NCBI GenBank assembly: GCA_026416065.1
Contig: JAOAFW010000090.1
Location: 1 to 8,895, forward strand
Direction: 5' to 3'
Source: Fimbriimonadales bacterium
GTDB lineage: Bacteria; Armatimonadota; Fimbriimonadia; Fimbriimonadales; GBS-DC
Length of the DNA stretch: 8,895 nucleotides
Shown here piece after piece: positions 5,539 through 8,895 of the stretch. A program made the translations under genes and the position numbers. Under the pieces are notes generated by a model. It had not been told where the DNA came from. It saw only the letters and a list, made by a program, of their open reading frames with translations, and made no database searches. Each line of letters opens with the position of its first letter. The first letter of the stretch is position 1.

Positions 5539-6227
5539 TGAGTGTGCGGGCGCGACTCGCTCTGGTTGGCTGGCTCGCTGTGGGCTTACTCTGCGCCTGC
5601 GGCGAGCCTGAGTATACAATTCGACGAACACTCCATCAGGGCGACCGATGGCGCTATGTATTGACGCTTCAGGGCGAGTTGCAGGGACAGACGGACACCC
5701 TCAAGCTGGAGTACATTGACACAGTCAAGTCCGTTGAAACAGATGGGAGCGCAATTGCTGAGCGCGCCCTGCAACTAACGCCCGATGCGCTCAAGCGATT
5801 GCAAGCCAGTATCGGACCGTTTGGCGAGCTGAAGCCAAAAACCCGGTGGCAGCTATTCCCTGATGGCAGGGAGACCCCGCTGGACGAAAACGCCTTTGTA
5901 ATTGGCGCGTTCACCTATGCCTACCCCGACCGCCCTGTGCGCGTGGGGGCGCAGTGGGGACGCACGGACGGCGTTGGAAGCCTGCAGGTGAAGTACCTGT
6001 GCCGTTTTGAAGGCGTGGAGCCTATTGACGGAGTGCGCTGCTACAAAATTCATACTCGGGTAGAACCCATGCCCGACTCGCTCCCCCAAACGGCAGGTGA
6101 AATGACGGTCTATGTGGACGCCGAACGCGGCTGGGTACGCCAGATTCGTGGTACACTTAACATGCAGGCAGGGGCGTTGGAAGGGGCTTTTCAGTTGCAA
6201 CTTCAGGGCGCGCCTGCGGGGGAGTAA
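5538..6227 (+). CDS. Predicted lipoprotein, function unknown
   Basis: This gene encodes 229 residues. An N-terminal signal with Arg4/Arg6 and core LALVGWLAVGLL leads to a lipobox L18-C19-A20-C21, so Cys21 is the likely lipidated residue, followed by GEPEYTIRR. The mature region is predicted mainly beta: HQGDRWRYVLTLQGELQ, then KLEYIDTVKSVE, and GEMTVYVDAERGWVRQIRGT near the C-terminus. This resembles families of lipoproteins with repeated long strands, but I cannot assign one. The ATG overlaps the stop codon of the barrel gene by one base (TAATG), so translation is probably coupled. With the barrel-like protein upstream, an outer-membrane partnership is plausible (inference). Confidence 0.8.
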   Translation: MSVRARLALVGWLAVGLLCACGEPEYTIRRTLHQGDRWRYVLTLQGELQGQTDTLKLEYIDTVKSVETDGSAIAERALQLTPDALKRLQASIGPFGELKPKTRWQLFPDGRETPLDENAFVIGAFTYAYPDRPVRVGAQWGRTDGVGSLQVKYLCRFEGVEPIDGVRCYKIHTRVEPMPDSLPQTAGEMTVYVDAERGWVRQIRGTLNMQAGALEGAFQLQLQGAPAGE

Positions 6228-6229
6228 CC

Positions 6230-6730
6230 ATGAGAGAACGATTGTGCCCTGTTTGTCAAATTGAACTCAAACCCCAAACGCATTTAGGGGTGACCATCGA
6301 TGTGTGCCCGGCATGCGCCGGTATCTGGTTCGATACGGATGAACTGACACGGCTCAACGGTATCGGGGATGACGTGCTGCCCCGACTCGGTTCGATGTAT
6401 CAGCCTCAGGTCACCGCGTATGACCCGCCGTGGGAGCGCAAGTGCCCCGTCTGTCACGAGCCACTGCGTTCGTACCGTTACCTTTATACCTCTGACATCG
6501 AGCTGGATACGTGCGACCGGTGCGGTGGGGTATGGGTGGATCACGGCGAGCTGCGAAAAATGGAGCGCGTTCTGGAAGATGCACGGGCGATGGAAGTACC
6601 CCCTGAAGCAAAAGCGCAGGTCGCTCTGGCGCAAATAGAAGCGGAGATCCAGCAGACGACCGCGAAAGCCGAGTTCTGGCGTGGACTGTTTGAGTTCATG
6701 CGGGCGCGCCCGCGTTTGCCCTTTACATAA
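6230..6730 (+). CDS. Tandem zf-TFIIB zinc-ribbon protein
   Basis: This gene encodes 166 residues with two copies of the zf-TFIIB-type zinc ribbon. Copy 1 has C6-PV-C9 and C26-PA-C29 followed by AGIWFDTDEL. Copy 2 has C72-PV-C75 and C95-DR-C98 followed by GGVWVDHGEL. The GxWxDxxEL tail after the second CxxC is the family hallmark, and all eight cysteines are present. A charged, helix-forming C-terminal segment follows (about 113-155, rich in Ala, Glu, Gln). Members are found widely in bacteria and mostly lack known function; DNA or protein binding is only presumed. The ATG at 6230 is two nucleotides after the preceding stop and is preceded by GGGGGAG as a ribosome site. It is the third gene of the four-gene run. 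Confidence 0.88.
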   Translation: MRERLCPVCQIELKPQTHLGVTIDVCPACAGIWFDTDELTRLNGIGDDVLPRLGSMYQPQVTAYDPPWERKCPVCHEPLRSYRYLYTSDIELDTCDRCGGVWVDHGELRKMERVLEDARAMEVPPEAKAQVALAQIEAEIQQTTAKAEFWRGLFEFMRARPRLPFT

Positions 6731-6733
6731 ATT

Positions 6734-7600
6734 ATGGAATCTCTTCGCCCAGGCGTGCATATCGCTTCTATTACGCCGTTCGATGCTGAACACGGCGTTG
6801 ATGAGCCGTACTTCGTGCGTTTGCTGGCGCACTTTGAGGCGAACGGTGCACAGGGGGTGGTCGTCGCGGGTTCCACAGGCGAGGGACCCTCGCTCAGTGC
6901 GCCCGAAAAAGTGCGGCTGTACGAGCTGGCAGTGCAGGCGAAAGGTAACCTGCAAATTACAGCCGGCGTGCTGGTTTGTAGCCTCGACGAAGCGCTCTAT
7001 CTGGTGCGACAGGCGCAGAAAGCGGGCTGCGACGCGCTGATGGTTGCGCCCCCGTTTTACTACCCTGCCAGCGGGCAGGGGCTGCGCGCGTTCTATCAAG
7101 CGATTCTCGACGCCAGCCGGCTCCCGGTCGTCCTCTACAATATCCCACAGCGCACACGCCACAAAATCACGCCCGACCTTGTGGACGCTCTGCTGGAGCA
7201 TCCGAACCTGCTCGGCGTCAAAGATAGCTCGGGCAGTGTGCGCTCGATGCACCAGTTTCTGCGGTATGCGCCCCGCCTGCGCGTGTGGGTGGGCGAGGAG
7301 AAGCTGCTGAGCCGGTGCCTGCAGCGAGGCGGCGCGGGCACGATTAGCGGACTGGCGAATGTGTATCTGCCCCGTATGGTGCGTCTGTGCCAAGCGTTTC
7401 AGCAGGGCGAAAACTGCGCGGGGCTCCAGTCACTTATCGACGCGGCGGCGGACGCCATCGATGCGTTCCCCGCGCCCGCCAACTTCAAGTATGCGCTAAC
7501 CCTCGCCGGGTTCCCCGAAACCCACGTGCGCCCGCCGCTGGTGGGCTTATCCGAAGCCCAGCGACGCGCTCTGGAAACCGCATGGCGCGCGATTGCCTAA
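6734..7600 (+). CDS. dapA: DapA-family lyase, probably 4-hydroxy-tetrahydrodipicolinate synthase
   Basis: This gene encodes 288 residues, a full-length (beta/alpha)8 barrel of the class I aldolase DHDPS/NAL family. Family motifs are intact: G46-S-T-G-E50 at the carboxylate-binding loop, Y109 in PPFYYP, Y135-N-I-P-Q-R140, and Schiff-base K163 in GVKDSSG. The Tyr and Arg correspond to E. coli Tyr133 and Arg138. True DapA condenses pyruvate with aspartate semialdehyde in lysine/diaminopimelate synthesis. Related family members act on sugar acids, so the symbol is tentative. One residue in the usual GTTGE loop is Ser (GSTGE), which also occurs in other subfamilies. The ATG comes 3 nt after the stop of the zinc-ribbon gene, with no clear Shine-Dalgarno. 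Its stop codon overlaps that of mqnC tail-to-tail (CTAA). Confidence 0.85.
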   Translation: MESLRPGVHIASITPFDAEHGVDEPYFVRLLAHFEANGAQGVVVAGSTGEGPSLSAPEKVRLYELAVQAKGNLQITAGVLVCSLDEALYLVRQAQKAGCDALMVAPPFYYPASGQGLRAFYQAILDASRLPVVLYNIPQRTRHKITPDLVDALLEHPNLLGVKDSSGSVRSMHQFLRYAPRLRVWVGEEKLLSRCLQRGGAGTISGLANVYLPRMVRLCQAFQQGENCAGLQSLIDAAADAIDAFPAPANFKYALTLAGFPETHVRPPLVGLSEAQRRALETAWRAIA

Positions 7601-8691
7601 TCCAACAGCTCGTAGCGCGTGTTGCGACGCTTCGGTTCAAACCCCGCTGCGCGTATCACGCGCTCAATCTCCGCCGCATTCAAAATGAACTTCGAACCCT
7701 GCGCTGAGACCACATTCTCCTCAATCATCGTGGAACCCATATCGTCCACCCCGTAGCGCAGGGCAACGGTAATCACTTTCGGACCCTGCGTAAGGATGCT
7801 CGCCTGCAGGTGGTCGAAGTTGTCCAGAATCAGACGGGCGACGGCGACCGTGCGCAGGTACTCGGCGGGCGTGGCTTTCTTCACGGTGGGCAGGTCAGTC
7901 CCCTCCGGCTGAAAGTTCCAGCATACGAACGCCGTGAAGCCGCCCGTCTCGTCTTGCACTTCGCGCAGGCGAATCAGGTGCTCCACGCGGTCTTCGATGG
8001 TCTCCACATGCCCGTACATCATGCTCGCCGTGCTGCGCAAGCCGAGCTGGTGCGCTTCACGCATAAAGTCGAGCCATTCCTGCGCCATGTCTTTGAACGG
8101 CGCAATCTGCTGGCGCACGCGATCCACCAGGATCTCGCCTCCCGCGCCGGGCACCGAGTTCAGCCCTGCCTCCTTGAGCCGTATCAGCGTGTCGCGCACG
8201 CTCAGGCGCGAGATATGCGCGATATACAAAATCTCCGTCGGCGACAGCCCGTGGATAATTACCTGCGGATAGTGTCGCTTAATCAAGCGAAACAGACGCT
8301 CGTAGTAGTCGATTTTTAGCTTCGGATTCAGCCCGCCCTGTATCAGGGCTTCCACGCCGCCCTGTTGCACCAGCTCGTCGATTTTTTGCAGAATCTCCTC
8401 GTCGCTCAGCAGGTAGCCCTCGCTGTGGTTCGGCGGGCGATAGAACGCGCAGAATTTGCACCGCACCCAGCACACATTCGTGTAGTTGATGATGCGCCCA
8501 ATCACATAGGTCACATAGGGCTGGGGATTTTTCCGCATGCGCACATAGTGGGCTAACGCGCCCAGCTCAGGCAGGTTCGGATGCTGGAACAGGGCGACCC
8601 CATCTTCAAAACTCAGTCGCTCGCCCGCAAGTACCTTCTCCGCTATCTGCGGGAACCGCGAGCGCTCCACTCGGATAGGCGTTTCTAACAT
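7597..8691 (-). CDS. mqnC: Cyclic dehypoxanthine futalosine synthase (radical SAM, menaquinone biosynthesis)
   Basis: This gene encodes 364 residues, the usual length for MqnC. The enzyme cyclises dehypoxanthine futalosine in the futalosine pathway to menaquinone, using a 4Fe-4S cluster and S-adenosylmethionine. The radical-SAM motif C74-x3-C78-x2-C81 (CWVRCKFC) is followed by AFYRPP. Other MqnC/CofH-type blocks are EALIQGGLNPKLKIDYYERL, IHGLSPTEI, GAGGEILVDRVR, STASMMYGHVET and QDETGGFTAFVCWNFQPEGT. MqnE is the paralogue to exclude; the GGLNP and YYE blocks and overall pattern fit MqnC better. The ATG at 8691 is preferred over a GTG at 8742, because the promoter and GGAGG lie between them and the extra residues are not family-like. 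No other mqn gene is in the window. Confidence 0.92.
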   Translation of the reverse strand: MLETPIRVERSRFPQIAEKVLAGERLSFEDGVALFQHPNLPELGALAHYVRMRKNPQPYVTYVIGRIINYTNVCWVRCKFCAFYRPPNHSEGYLLSDEEILQKIDELVQQGGVEALIQGGLNPKLKIDYYERLFRLIKRHYPQVIIHGLSPTEILYIAHISRLSVRDTLIRLKEAGLNSVPGAGGEILVDRVRQQIAPFKDMAQEWLDFMREAHQLGLRSTASMMYGHVETIEDRVEHLIRLREVQDETGGFTAFVCWNFQPEGTDLPTVKKATPAEYLRTVAVARLILDNFDHLQASILTQGPKVITVALRYGVDDMGSTMIEENVVSAQGSKFILNAAEIERVIRAAGFEPKRRNTRYELLD

Positions 8692-8703
8692 CGGTTGAGA
8701 TAA

Positions 8704-8708
8704 CCTCC
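8704..8708 (-). promoter_or_regulatory. Shine-Dalgarno site of mqnC
   Basis: GGAGG on the minus strand lies 12 nt before the ATG at 8691, a rather long spacing. With the -10 at 8720-8715, transcription would begin at about 8708. The mRNA would then start at or next to this GGAGG and have a leader of only about 17 nt. Confidence 0.5.
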
Positions 8709-8714
8709 AAGGAG

Positions 8715-8742
8715 AGTATACCTTTATCGAGCCCCTTTTCAC
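8715..8742 (-). promoter_or_regulatory. Promoter of mqnC (GGTATACT)
   Basis: The minus strand carries GGTATACT at 8722-8715, the third copy of this octamer in the window. A possible -35 GTGAAA (8742-8737, four of six matches to TTGACA) lies 16 nt upstream of the hexamer. It touches the base of the compound palindrome at 8739-8791. A short-leader transcript rather than a leaderless one is predicted for mqnC. Confidence 0.5.
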
Positions 8743-8791
8743 GCAGGGCGGGCGATACGACGGCGTCTCCGCCGTCGTGTTCCCTGCGTGA
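8739..8791. repeat. Compound nested palindrome upstream of mqnC
   Basis: An outer perfect 10-bp inverted repeat (TCACGCAGGG at 8739-8748, CCCTGCGTGA at 8782-8791) encloses an inner perfect 9-bp hairpin (ACGACGGCG at 8757-8765, loop TCTC, CGCCGTCGT at 8770-8778). The two are separated by unpaired stretches of 8 and 3 nt. The inner tip GCG-TCTC-CGC matches the other palindromes of this window. It could be a REP-like element, a terminator for a gene beyond the right edge, or a regulatory structure. There is no T-run after it. Confidence 0.6.
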
Positions 8792-8895
8792 GGTGCGACG
8801 GCAGTGCGCCGACAGTTGCGTCACTTGAAACACTGATTGGCAGGCGGGGTCTTAAGCGACACAGTTCGCCAGCGGGACGCTGACGCTACGCGCGC
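8792..8895. other. Intergenic sequence to the right edge, no gene identified
   Basis: I see no convincing coding start, RNA gene or transposase in this stretch. On the minus strand a frame is open from the edge to a TGA at about 8823-8821, reading ...RTVSLKTPPANQCFK. It could be the end of a gene or a spurious reading of a repeat, and is too short to decide. The palindrome at 8867-8885 lies inside it. Confidence 0.35.
8867..8885. repeat. Short palindrome, 8-bp stem with GGA loop
   Basis: CGCCAGCG, loop GGA and CGCTGACG form an 8-bp stem with one mismatch. The mismatch becomes an acceptable G-U in minus-strand RNA. On the minus strand the tip is GCG-TCC-CGC, the same form as the palindromes at 601-621, 682-703 and 8757-8778. 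No U-tract follows on the minus strand, so a terminator role is not supported. Confidence 0.45.

Noticed and set aside
6284..7393. Long minus-strand frame of 369 codons across the zinc-ribbon and dapA genes
   Set aside because: Both plus-strand genes have complete conserved motifs. The antisense frame is His/Arg-rich shadow sequence, a common artefact in GC-rich genes.
7810..8319. Plus-strand frame of 169 codons opposite mqnC
   Set aside because: It is antisense to the highly conserved mqnC motifs and has no ribosome site or recognisable domain.
1..8895. Search by eye for a CRISPR array, tRNA, rRNA or transposase
   Set aside because: No regularly spaced direct repeats, tRNA-like cloverleaf, rRNA motif or transposase domain was seen.

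Overview
This GC-rich, gene-dense window carries nine intact protein genes, one gene cut by the left edge, and a fragment of a toxin gene. The organism looks like a Gram-negative-type bacterium. It encodes two secreted beta-barrel-like outer-membrane proteins, a lipoprotein, and a radical-SAM enzyme of the futalosine route to menaquinone. It also combines a GerMN protein with a double-FHA protein. Several genes have a TATACT-type -10 box only 6-7 nt before the start codon, which implies leaderless mRNAs. Together these point to a deep-branching phylum such as Armatimonadota (Fimbriimonadales-like), but that is inference and no marker gene in the window proves it.

Layout, left to right. (1) 1-1121, minus strand: the N-terminal 190 residues of an exported beta-barrel-like protein, preceded by a small exported cysteine-rich protein, with palindromic hairpins between them. 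(2) 1142-3495, plus strand: an MFS sugar-type transporter and a zinc-dependent medium-chain dehydrogenase. Between them lies the C-terminal fragment of a HicA-like toxin on the other strand, and the dehydrogenase promoter sits beside it. (3) 3470-4898, minus strand: a two-gene operon with a zinc-ribbon/double-FHA protein followed by a GerMN-domain membrane protein. (4) 5008-7600, plus strand: a tightly packed four-gene run encoding a small outer-membrane barrel-like protein, a lipoprotein, a double zf-TFIIB zinc-ribbon protein and a DapA-family lyase. (5) 7597-8691, minus strand: mqnC, followed by a palindrome-rich intergenic region up to the right edge.

The genes do not form one obvious pathway. 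The transporter and dehydrogenase could serve uptake and oxidation of a sugar or polyol. The FHA and GerMN pair suggests phosphothreonine signalling at the membrane. MqnC supplies the respiratory quinone. DapA would feed diaminopimelate/lysine synthesis if it is a true dihydrodipicolinate synthase.

The points most worth a second look are the GGTATACT promoters with leaderless starts, two divergent gene pairs with overlapping -10 boxes, a family of palindromes sharing a GCG-TC(Y)-CGC tip, the HicA fragment, and a GarA/OdhI-like ETT motif ahead of the FHA domains. I saw no CRISPR array, tRNA, rRNA, transposase or clear new multi-gene defence system.
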